DNA of 6,010 nt from Candidatus Zhuqueibacterota bacterium (GTDB lineage Bacteria > Zhuqueibacterota > Zhuqueibacteria > Thermofontimicrobiales > Thiofontviventaceae), in NCBI GenBank assembly GCA_014729735.1, contig WJJN01000111.1, positions 1 to 6,010 on the forward strand, given 5' to 3'. The notes under the pieces were generated by a model. It ran no database searches and was not told the origin of the DNA. It saw nothing but the letters and a program-made list of their open reading frames with translations. Below, in pieces: positions 1 through 6,010 of this stretch (position 1 is the first letter of the stretch; each line of letters starts with the position of its first letter). A program made the position numbers and the translations under genes.

Positions 1-42
1 AAATTTGAATAAAACGGTGCAGTGCATTGGGTGAAAATCAAA

Positions 43-3000
43 TTATTGAATTCCCGGCTCGATCCAGACATTTTTTTCGCCGAGCGAATTTCGAAGCCGG
101 CGGATCAATTCCGAGTTCGGTCGTGCTTTGCGCGTGCGGGAGCGAAGCAGGTATTCGCCATTTCCGGGCGTGACGACATTTAGAAAAACCGGGCAATTAC
201 CTTTGTGCTTCATTAACAGATTATTTACATGCTGGATCGTGGCTTCTTCAACTTGATCCGTATTAAACAGCAGGCAGAGATTTTTACTACATTTTTCCCA
301 TGTTTCCGGCAGTGGCAGAACCTCATTGATCAATATTTTAGCTTCATCCTCTTCATCTTTGATTGATACTCTGCCGATGAACAATAGCATTTCATCCGGT
401 TCTATTAAATCTCGGAATTTGCTGTAAGGATCGGAAAAAATCAAGCCTTCTGCTGTACCTGAAAAGTCTTCGAGGGTAACAAACGCCATGGCATTATTTT
501 TCCGATCATAATGTTTTTTGACATTGGTAATTACCGCACCAACCCGAACGTTTGTGCCGTCCTTATGCGTGTGAATCGATGCCAGGTCGGTGGACGAAAA
601 GAGCTTTACTTCATATTCATAACGGGATAACGGATGACCGGAGATATAAAATCCGAGCATTTCCTTTTCCCGGGATAGCGCCTCTGTTTGATTCCATTCC
701 TCGGTTTCCTGCAATTTCGGCAATTCGAACTCCACATTTTGTTCATCGCCTAAATCGAAAATGCTTCTTTGACCGTTTGCAAGATGCGCATTCATATTTT
801 GGCTGTAATTCACAGCAAGATCGATACTCTCAAGCAATTGTGCCCGGTATCCTTCGAGCGAATCCAGTGCGCCTGCCTGGATCAGACTTTCGATAACCTT
901 CTTGTTCACAAGCCGCAGGTCGATATTCTGGCAGAATTCAAAAATCGTATTGAAACGACCATTTTCCTCCCGCGCCCGAATAATCGATTTGATAGCATTT
1001 TTTCCGACATTTTTAACGGCACCCAGACCAAAACGAATTCCTTCTCCATTCGGAACAAACTCGATGTAGCTTTCATTGACATCCGGCGGCAATATTTTGA
1101 TGCCCATTCTTTTGCATTCTTCGATCAGGATAACCACTCGCTTGGTGTTGCCCATTTCGCTGGTTAAGTTGGCAGCCATAAATTCAACAGGATAATGTGC
1201 TTTGAGATATGCCGTTTGATAAGCCACCACGGAATACGATGCGGCATGTGATTTATTGAATCCATATCCCGCAAACTTATCCATGTAATCGAAAATCTTG
1301 TCCGATACTTGCTTGGAAATGTTTTTCTTCGCAGCACCTTCATTGAACAACTTTCGCTGTTCTTTCATCAGCGCGGCTTTCTTTTTTCCCATCGCACGAC
1401 GCAGCAGATCGGCTTTCCCAAGTGAAAAGCCTGCCAATTCGCTGGCGATCTGCATCACCTGTTCCTGATACACGATCACTCCGTATGTCTCTTTCAAAAT
1501 CGGTTCCAGCACCGGATGCGGATATTCGATTTTCTTGAGCCCGTGTTTTCGCTGAATAAAATCATCGATCATGTCCATCGGTCCGGGACGATAGAGGGCA
1601 TTCATTGCGATCAGATCTTCGATTTGCTGCGGTTTCAACTTCTTCAAATATTCGCGCATACCGGAACTTTCAAACTGGAATATGCCGATTGTCTCGCCCT
1701 TCGCAAAAATGCTGAACGTGTCTTTATCATCCAGAGGTATTTGATCGAGATTGATTTCAATGGATTTATCTTTGAGCATATTCAAAGTATTCTGAATAAC
1801 TGTCAGCGTGCGCAAACCAAGGAAGTCCATTTTCAGCAGCCCGATGCTCTCCGACGCCACGCCGTCATATTGCGTGGTGATATCGCCCTGGGTCGATTTA
1901 GAGAGTGGAGTGTATTTCGTCAATTCTTCGGGAGTAATGATGACGCCTGCTGCGTGAGTCGAAGAATGTCTCGCCAGTCCTTCCAAAATTCTGGAATTTT
2001 CGATCAGCTTCTTGTGTAATTCATCTTTTCGCGCAATCTCCCGCAATTCGGGTACCAGTTCCATTGCTTTATCAATGGTCATTCCGATGGTAGGCGGTAT
2101 CATTTTCGCTATTTTATCTACTTCGCCATAACTGAATTTCAGTACTCGTCCAACATCCCGGATAACCGCCCGTGCAGCCATCGTTCCAAAAGTGATGATT
2201 TGTGTGACATTATTTTCCCCGTATTTCCGGCGTACGTAATTGATGATCTCCTCCCGGCGCTCATAACAGAAATCGATATCAATATCCGGCATGCTCACTC
2301 GTTCGGGATTCAAAAATCTTTCAAAAAAGAGATTGTACCGTGTAGGATCGATGTTTGTGATTCCAAGTACATACGAAACCATACTTCCGGCTGCTGAACC
2401 GCGTCCCGGTCCCACCGGGATGCCCTGGCTCCGCGCATAATCAATGAAATCTTTCACAATTAAAAAGTAGCCGGCGTATTCCATTTGCTCGATTATTTTC
2501 AATTCGAATAGAAGCCGCTCTTTCAATTTCGGCGTCACAACCGGGTATTTTTTCGGAAGCGCGTAAACCGCCAGCTTGTGCAGATATTCATTCAAAGATA
2601 TATTGCCTTCGGCTTCCGGAACTTCAAATTTTGGCAAATGGACTTTATTGAATTCCATTTTCAGATTGCACTTTTCGGCGATTGCCAGCGTATTCTTGAT
2701 CGCCTGCGGATGATCTTTAAACAGCCGTGCCATTTCCTCCGGGGACTTGAAATAGACCTCATCGGTTGAGAAACGCATTCTATTCTGATCTTCGAAATCT
2801 TTGCCTGTCTGTAAACAAATGAGAATATCGTGTGCGATAGAGTGCTCTTTTTTCAAATAATGTGTGTCGTTTGTGGCAACGAGAGGGATATCAAGTGACT
2901 TGCTGACTTCGAGTAAACCTTCGAAAGCAGTTCGTTCTTCGGGGATATTATGGTCATGAAGTTCGAGATAATAGTCTTCACCAAATATATCCTTAAATTC

Positions 3001-3489
3001 ACCTGCACTGGTTTTGGCTCGCTCCATGTTTTCACGGAGAATCATTTGCGGGATTTCGCCCTTTAGACAGCTCGACAGAGCAATCAAGCCCTTACTGTGT
3101 TGGCTCAGCACTTCTTTATCGATACGTGGTTTATAATAAAATCCTTCCAGATATCCGATGGAAATTAGTTTCATCAGATTTTTATATCCGATTTCATCTT
3201 TTGCCAGCAGCACCAGATGAAACGATGTATCTTTAGTATCATTTTTTGAAACGGTTTTTTCAAAACGGCTGCCCGGTGCGATGTAAACTTCAGCCCCTAT
3301 AATCGGTTTGATTCCCGCGCTGCTTGCTTCCTGATAAAACTCGATTGCGCCAAACATATTACCATGATCAGTAATCGCCAATGCTGGCATCTTATATTCG
3401 ACACATTGTTTGATGATGTCCGGTATTTTACACGCACCGTCTAACAGGCTATAATGGGTGTGATTATGGAGGTGTACAAATTCAGCCAT
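43..3489 (-). CDS. dnaE: DNA polymerase III subunit alpha (replicative polymerase), complete
   Basis: This is the catalytic alpha subunit of the replicative DNA polymerase III holoenzyme, a C-family polymerase acting in the cytoplasm at the replication fork. It has 1148 residues, close to the roughly 1160 of E. coli DnaE. The PHP domain (about 4-280) starts with FVHLHNHTHYS and holds all nine family metal ligands: H8, H10, D17, H42, E67, H91, C141, D208 and H210. The polymerase core follows, with GPGRGSAAGS at 360-369, the catalytic pair D402/D404 in PDIDIDF and the third aspartate D555 in MDFLGLRTLT. RPGPMD lies at 634-639 and GYGFNKSHAASYS at 741-753. A helix-hairpin-helix region is near 820-880, a beta-clamp-binding motif GQRSIFDL at 906-913, an OB fold at about 980-1060, and a short C-terminal domain after 1068. 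I chose the ATG at 3489 over a TTG two codons upstream because it is the better start codon and gives the usual MAEFVHLHNH beginning; GGAAAG lies 10 bases before it. It is downstream of the TPR gene across a 117-base spacer. Confidence 0.98.
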   Translation of the reverse strand: MAEFVHLHNHTHYSLLDGACKIPDIIKQCVEYKMPALAITDHGNMFGAIEFYQEASSAGIKPIIGAEVYIAPGSRFEKTVSKNDTKDTSFHLVLLAKDEIGYKNLMKLISIGYLEGFYYKPRIDKEVLSQHSKGLIALSSCLKGEIPQMILRENMERAKTSAGEFKDIFGEDYYLELHDHNIPEERTAFEGLLEVSKSLDIPLVATNDTHYLKKEHSIAHDILICLQTGKDFEDQNRMRFSTDEVYFKSPEEMARLFKDHPQAIKNTLAIAEKCNLKMEFNKVHLPKFEVPEAEGNISLNEYLHKLAVYALPKKYPVVTPKLKERLLFELKIIEQMEYAGYFLIVKDFIDYARSQGIPVGPGRGSAAGSMVSYVLGITNIDPTRYNLFFERFLNPERVSMPDIDIDFCYERREEIINYVRRKYGENNVTQIITFGTMAARAVIRDVGRVLKFSYGEVDKIAKMIPPTIGMTIDKAMELVPELREIARKDELHKKLIENSRILEGLARHSSTHAAGVIITPEELTKYTPLSKSTQGDITTQYDGVASESIGLLKMDFLGLRTLTVIQNTLNMLKDKSIEINLDQIPLDDKDTFSIFAKGETIGIFQFESSGMREYLKKLKPQQIEDLIAMNALYRPGPMDMIDDFIQRKHGLKKIEYPHPVLEPILKETYGVIVYQEQVMQIASELAGFSLGKADLLRRAMGKKKAALMKEQRKLFNEGAAKKNISKQVSDKIFDYMDKFAGYGFNKSHAASYSVVAYQTAYLKAHYPVEFMAANLTSEMGNTKRVVILIEECKRMGIKILPPDVNESYIEFVPNGEGIRFGLGAVKNVGKNAIKSIIRAREENGRFNTIFEFCQNIDLRLVNKKVIESLIQAGALDSLEGYRAQLLESIDLAVNYSQNMNAHLANGQRSIFDLGDEQNVEFELPKLQETEEWNQTEALSREKEMLGFYISGHPLSRYEYEVKLFSSTDLASIHTHKDGTNVRVGAVITNVKKHYDRKNNAMAFVTLEDFSGTAEGLIFSDPYSKFRDLIEPDEMLLFIGRVSIKDEEDEAKILINEVLPLPETWEKCSKNLCLLFNTDQVEEATIQHVNNLLMKHKGNCPVFLNVVTPGNGEYLLRSRTRKARPNSELIRRLRNSLGEKNVWIEPGIQ

Positions 3490-3499
3490 TTTCAACTAA

Positions 3500-3505
3500 C
3501 TTTCC
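3500..3505 (-). promoter_or_regulatory. probable ribosome binding site of dnaE
   Basis: The minus strand reads GGAAAG ending 10 bases before the ATG at 3489 and 4 bases before the alternative TTG at 3495. It is a moderate Shine-Dalgarno match. The long spacing to the ATG leaves a small chance that the TTG (two extra residues, M-K) is used. Confidence 0.5.
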
Positions 3506-3521
3506 ATACATTCTACTTCAG

Positions 3522-3602
3522 ACTACAAACAACGAGATTCTCATCTTCCTCCAACATCGTTAATTCAATTTGGCTGAAAAAGAGAATCCCGCTATCAATA
3601 AC
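3522..3602 (-). promoter_or_regulatory. long intergenic RNA hairpin between TPR gene and dnaE; possible attenuator, weak terminator or processing site
   Basis: In the minus-strand transcript, bases 3596-3582 pair with 3528-3542 as 15 consecutive pairs, 11 Watson-Crick and 4 G.U. The core arms are GGGAUUCUC and GAGAAUCUC. After a U/U mismatch inward, 3580-3576 pairs with 3544-3548; after a tandem A-G/G-A mismatch, 3573-3570 (CCAA) pairs with 3551-3554 (UUGG), leaving a loop of about 15 bases. Outside the main stem a further 5 weak pairs (3598-3602 with 3522-3526) follow one mismatch. The hairpin begins just after the TPR stop codon. The RNA after the core stem is U-containing (UUGUUUGU) but not a clean U-tract, so a canonical intrinsic terminator is not assured. 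The pairing was worked out by hand; the function is inference. Confidence 0.55.
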
Positions 3603-3606
3603 GATT

Positions 3607-4683
3607 TTAAAGCTCGTTCATATAACGAAGGGCTCGTTGATAATATTCGCTGCCTTCATAGCATGCCAGTAGCCAGGTAAAATCGGTTCGTGCTTGTTGA
3701 ACCTGCCCGGCTTTCATATATGCCAAGCCCATCATTATTTGAGCATCGTCATGCTTATCTGTCGAATTGAACATAAATACTTTTTCAAATTCGACAATTG
3801 CCTGATAATATTTTCCCTGAGCAAACCGACACTCGCCAATCCAGTATTGACAATTATCTGCCAATGGACTATTTGGATTCTCGTGCAATAATCTTTTGAA
3901 TGTCGTGGCTGCAATCTGATATTCCCCGTTATGAAAATAATTCAGTGCATCGTCATAACGGGCATTCCCGGCTCCAGACATTCTTGTAAATCCATTATCA
4001 CCACCAGGATCGGAATAACCAAGCTCTTGTTGTGATGCTGAATTGCTGAAATTTTCATCTGAATACGATGTATAATTCACATTTCCTTTCGAAGAAGAAC
4101 CACCGGGATAATTTTTCCCTCCTTCGATTTCGGCGATCTGTTCATCGTATTCTTCGATAGCAAATTTGATACTATCAACCTGGGAATCTTTTTCAATCAA
4201 TATTTGTTCCAGCTTATTGATTTCACTTTCCAGGTCGGAGTAAGCTTCTGCATCCACTTTTCCTTCGTTATCAGCATATTCGCTATCATCAGAATCATAT
4301 AATAATCGTTCCAATTCCTGTTCGCTAGCTTGTTCGGATACAACCGGTCCTTGTGGCTCGCTGACGTCTCCTTCACTTTCTGCCATGTTTAGAAGCTCCA
4401 GAATATCAGCTAATTCATCATCACTGGTCGCTGCAGATGTTTCATCCGATTCCTCATACATATAGGAATCATCCGTTGTTTCCACAGCTTCATCCTGCGT
4501 AATTTCATTATCTGCAGATTCCAGAAGACTCATGAATTCATCATCTGATAAATCTCCGCCTTCAATCAACGGCTCATCAATATTTACTTTGGGAGCTCCG
4601 CCAATGCAAAGCATAAATAAGCCCAGCACAATAATGATTAGCGATAGAATCGAAGACCGGATAAGTGTTTTGGTGTCGTTCAT
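3607..4683 (-). CDS. membrane-anchored acidic protein with C-terminal YbgF/CpoB-like TPR domain
   Basis: A 358-residue protein of unknown specific role. K5 and R9 precede a hydrophobic segment (about 11-28), so it is probably exported or anchored with its bulk outside the cytoplasm. C26 ends that segment, but the preceding F-M-L does not fit a lipobox. Residues 41-140 are extremely acidic: 36 Asp/Glu against one Arg, probably disordered, with three copies of an S-[DE]-[DQ]-E-[LF]-x-x-[LI]-L motif. A probable coiled coil follows (about 146-187), then a Gly/Ser/Asn-rich linker (190-240). The C-terminus (242-358) has three TPR-like units; the middle one contains ADNCQYWIGECRFAQGKYYQAI, split here as ADNCQYWIGE and CRFAQGKYYQAI, close to the ADNAQYWLGE hallmark of CpoB/YbgF. 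Coiled coil followed by TPRs recalls CpoB, which links Tol-Pal to cell-wall synthesis, but the acidic region is not part of E. coli CpoB and no tol or pal gene is visible. The ATG at 4683 has AGGAGG 10 bases upstream and directly precedes the signal/anchor; the frame stays open to a TTG at 4785. Confidence 0.9.
   Translation of the reverse strand: MNDTKTLIRSSILSLIIIVLGLFMLCIGGAPKVNIDEPLIEGGDLSDDEFMSLLESADNEITQDEAVETTDDSYMYEESDETSAATSDDELADILELLNMAESEGDVSEPQGPVVSEQASEQELERLLYDSDDSEYADNEGKVDAEAYSDLESEINKLEQILIEKDSQVDSIKFAIEEYDEQIAEIEGGKNYPGGSSSKGNVNYTSYSDENFSNSASQQELGYSDPGGDNGFTRMSGAGNARYDDALNYFHNGEYQIAATTFKRLLHENPNSPLADNCQYWIGECRFAQGKYYQAIVEFEKVFMFNSTDKHDDAQIMMGLAYMKAGQVQQARTDFTWLLACYEGSEYYQRALRYMNEL
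4279..4551 (-). repeat. three imperfect copies of a short acidic motif within the TPR protein
   Basis: At protein level the copies are LSDDEFMSLLESADNE (residues 45-60), SDDELADILELLNMAES (87-103) and ASEQELERLLYDSDDSE (119-135). They share S-[DE]-[DQ]-E-[LF]-x-x-[LI]-L with acidic flanks, and the serines are 41 and 33 residues apart. Each would form a short amphipathic helix inside otherwise unstructured acidic sequence. The copies have diverged, so they are not a simple DNA tandem repeat. A binding-motif role is inference. Confidence 0.55.
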
Positions 4684-4693
4684 TGTTCCTGTT

Positions 4694-4699
4694 CCTCCT
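4694..4699 (-). promoter_or_regulatory. ribosome binding site that decides the start of the TPR gene
   Basis: The minus strand reads AGGAGG followed by 10 bases (AACAGGAACA) and ATG at 4683. This full-strength Shine-Dalgarno sequence supports the ATG at 4683, rather than the in-frame ATG at 4713 or TTG at 4785, as the main start. Confidence 0.75.
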
Positions 4700-4774
4700 G
4701 AACACTTGTCCATAATTACTTTTATTTTACTATTTAGATTATTTACCCCCGATGCAACTGTTTTTCGCTGATCT

Positions 4775-4783
4775 ATCACCTCC
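4775..4783 (-). promoter_or_regulatory. orphan near-perfect Shine-Dalgarno sequence after recN
   Basis: The minus strand reads GGAGGTGAT, a nine-base complement to the usual 16S rRNA 3' end, 11 bases after the recN stop codon. No ATG, GTG or TTG lies at normal spacing: the nearest is a TTG at 4757, 17 bases on, whose frame stops after four codons. At ideal spacing there is only an ATC (4772), opening nine codons. It may be a relic of a former start of the TPR gene, whose frame is open through here, or a ribosome standby site. Confidence 0.45.
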
Positions 4784-4794
4784 AATTATCTTGT

Positions 4795-6010
4795 TTATTT
4801 TTGATTCACCTGGTCAATTAATTCTTTTGCACTTTTTATATGAGTTTCGGTGACCTGTTCGCCTCCTAATAATTTTGCTATTTCCAGCGGTCTTTCTTCG
4901 GGTTGTAGTTTTCTGATTTTTGTGAACGTCCTCTCTTCGCCCGAATATTTTTCCACTACAAAATGATGATCCGACATACTGGCGATTTGCGGCAAGTGCG
5001 TAATACAAATGACCTGATGGGTTTTCGCCAGATTTTTCAAACTTTTGCCAACTGCTTGTGCAATTCGCCCTGATATACCAATATCGATCTCATCGAATAT
5101 CAGCACCGGAATTTTATCTGCTTCAGCCAGTGCTGTTTTGAGAGCAAGCATAATCCGCGATACTTCACCACCGGAAGCAACTTTCACCAGTGGCTTCGGC
5201 TCCTCTCCCGGATTTGCCGAGAGCAAGAACTCTACCTGATCGATCCCGCGGGGACTGACTTTGCAGCGCTTCCCATCGATAACTAAAAGACCATCGGGAT
5301 CTTCATGTCTTTCGATCAGTATCTCGAATTTAGCTCGGGACATACCCAAATGCGTCAGAGCTTCTTCCACTGAGCGCTGCAATTTCTCTGAAGCTCGTTT
5401 CCGTTCAATGGATAAATTCAAACATAATTCGAGCAGAACCTTTTTTTCAGCTTCAATTTCGCTCGTTTTTTCTTTTATTTTGTCATCCAAATTCTCAATC
5501 AGAGACAGCTCGCTTTCGATCTTTTCTTTGTGCTTTAAAATGTCTCCGATTGAGCCACCGTATTTCTTTTTTAATCCGGAAAAATGAGCCAGCCTTTCCC
5601 GGATTTCCTCCAATCTCTCCGGTTCGAAGGCAATATTTGTATTATAACTTTGCAAAAACTTTGAAATCTCTTCGATTATGATCTGTGCACTCTGACAATC
5701 CTGTTTGTAATTTTCAAATTGACTGTCAATTTCCGCCAAACTTACCAGCTTTTCGGTTGCTTCGGAGAAAATTTCGATGGCAGATCCTTCGGCTTCGTAG
5801 AGCCGCTGGTACAGATCATTCGTTAATTGATACAGCTTTTCACTGTTTCTGAGGATCTTCTCCTCCTGAATCAGCTCCTCTTCTTCTCCCAATTGTGGAT
5901 TTACGCTGGAAATCTCGTTGATCTGAAATTCGTAAATCTCTTTTTTTTCTTTTAAAGATTGCTCTTTGCTTTTTAATGAATCCAGTTCCTCAATCAAGGC
6001 GGTAACAGTA
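4795..6010 (-). CDS. recN: DNA repair protein RecN, C-terminal part (5' end beyond the window)
   Basis: RecN is an SMC-like ABC ATPase that helps repair DNA double-strand breaks in the cytoplasm. The visible part is 404 codons; the frame runs unbroken off the right edge, and comparison with the roughly 550-residue E. coli protein suggests about 150-170 N-terminal residues, with the Walker A motif, are missing. Counting from the TTG-encoded residue at 5997, the segment begins with the family-like FQINEISSVNPQLGEEEE (23-40). Long helical coiled-coil segments follow to about 215, then the C-terminal ATPase lobe. This has the ABC signature KVASGGEVSR (272-281, DNA about 5155-5184), Walker B VLIFDEIDIGISG (298-310), and the switch-histidine strand ICITHLPQIA (330-339). 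The end, EIAKLLGGEQVTETHIKSAKEL, is the normal RecN tail (seen as EIAKLLGGEQVT then ETHIKSAKEL). The TTG at 5997 is internal and is not the start. The next gene follows 111 bases after the stop codon, consistent with co-transcription. Confidence 0.97.
   Translation of the reverse strand, partial: TVTALIEELDSLKSKEQSLKEKKEIYEFQINEISSVNPQLGEEEELIQEEKILRNSEKLYQLTNDLYQRLYEAEGSAIEIFSEATEKLVSLAEIDSQFENYKQDCQSAQIIIEEISKFLQSYNTNIAFEPERLEEIRERLAHFSGLKKKYGGSIGDILKHKEKIESELSLIENLDDKIKEKTSEIEAEKKVLLELCLNLSIERKRASEKLQRSVEEALTHLGMSRAKFEILIERHEDPDGLLVIDGKRCKVSPRGIDQVEFLLSANPGEEPKPLVKVASGGEVSRIMLALKTALAEADKIPVLIFDEIDIGISGRIAQAVGKSLKNLAKTHQVICITHLPQIASMSDHHFVVEKYSGEERTFTKIRKLQPEERPLEIAKLLGGEQVTETHIKSAKELIDQVNQK

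Noticed and set aside
1..42. Possible terminator after dnaE, and the TGCACTGCA repeat there.
   Set aside because: Only a 5-base TTTGA/TCAAA pairing and a repeat with a one-base centre are present. There is no GC-rich stem followed by a U-tract, so I cannot support a terminator; the next gene may continue the operon.
552..2019. Several open frames of 100-167 codons on the plus strand across dnaE.
   Set aside because: They lie entirely opposite conserved DnaE coding sequence, show no recognisable domains, and are expected antisense shadows.
3510..3515. TAGAAT on the minus strand, a possible -10 box for a dnaE promoter.
   Set aside because: No -35-like sequence lies 16-18 bases upstream, and it is a single six-base match in AT-rich spacer.
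3515..3557. Mini reading frames in the spacer before dnaE: ATG at 3557 (14 codons) and ATG at 3544 (8 codons), with GGAGG at 3552-3548.
   Set aside because: GGAGG lies only 3 bases before the second ATG and after the first, so neither has a workable ribosome binding site. The GGAGG is also part of the hairpin stem.
4605..4608. C26 as a lipoprotein attachment cysteine in the TPR protein.
   Set aside because: The three residues before it are F-M-L; a bulky leucine at -1 does not fit the lipobox, which needs Gly, Ala or Ser there.
4690..4757. Promoter for the TPR gene in the AT-rich stretch after recN (TTGCAT followed by TAAATA).
   Set aside because: The spacing is 15 bases and the -35 match is poor; AT-rich sequence gives such matches by chance.
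4684..4785. A 34-residue N-terminal extension of the TPR protein from a TTG at 4785.
   Set aside because: The TTG lies only 9 bases after the recN stop codon with no ribosome binding site before it, and the extension would push the hydrophobic segment inward. The ATG at 4683 has AGGAGG and directly precedes the signal/anchor.

Overview
The window is a stretch of bacterial core genome in which all three genes lie on the minus strand. Read in the direction of transcription they are: the 3' two-thirds of recN (a DNA repair SMC-like ATPase, cut by the right edge of the window), a 358-codon gene for a membrane-anchored, very acidic protein with a C-terminal TPR domain of the YbgF/CpoB type, and a complete dnaE (DNA polymerase III alpha subunit). 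There are no tRNAs, rRNAs, insertion sequences, CRISPR arrays or phage genes, and plus-strand reading frames are shadows of the minus-strand genes.

Organism: the DnaE is of the common 'DnaE1' form with an intact metal-binding PHP domain, the base composition is moderate, and the TPR gene has a clear AGGAGG ribosome binding site. An envelope-type TPR protein suggests a diderm. My guess is an uncultured lineage in or near the FCB group (Calditrichota/KSB1/Marinimicrobia-like). This rests on the general feel of the proteins, not on a search, and is weakly held.

Layout: 6010-4795 recN (partial); 4794-4684 an AT-rich leader with an orphan, near-perfect Shine-Dalgarno sequence and then the probable real one; 4683-3607 the acidic TPR protein; 3606-3490 a spacer almost wholly occupied by a long imperfect hairpin; 3489-43 dnaE; 42-1 a short tail with no recognisable signal. 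The shared orientation and roughly 110-base gaps fit one transcription unit, or a unit with an internal control point at the hairpin.

How they relate: RecN (double-strand break repair) and DnaE (replication) act on DNA in the cytoplasm. The TPR protein is predicted to face the periplasm, so its place between them is probably genomic linkage rather than shared function. The points most worth checking are the intergenic hairpin, whose non-Watson-Crick positions in the outer stem are G.U-compatible only in the transcribed sense, and the three repeated short motifs in the acidic region of the TPR protein. The window otherwise looks like ordinary core genome, and I see no evidence of a new multi-gene system.
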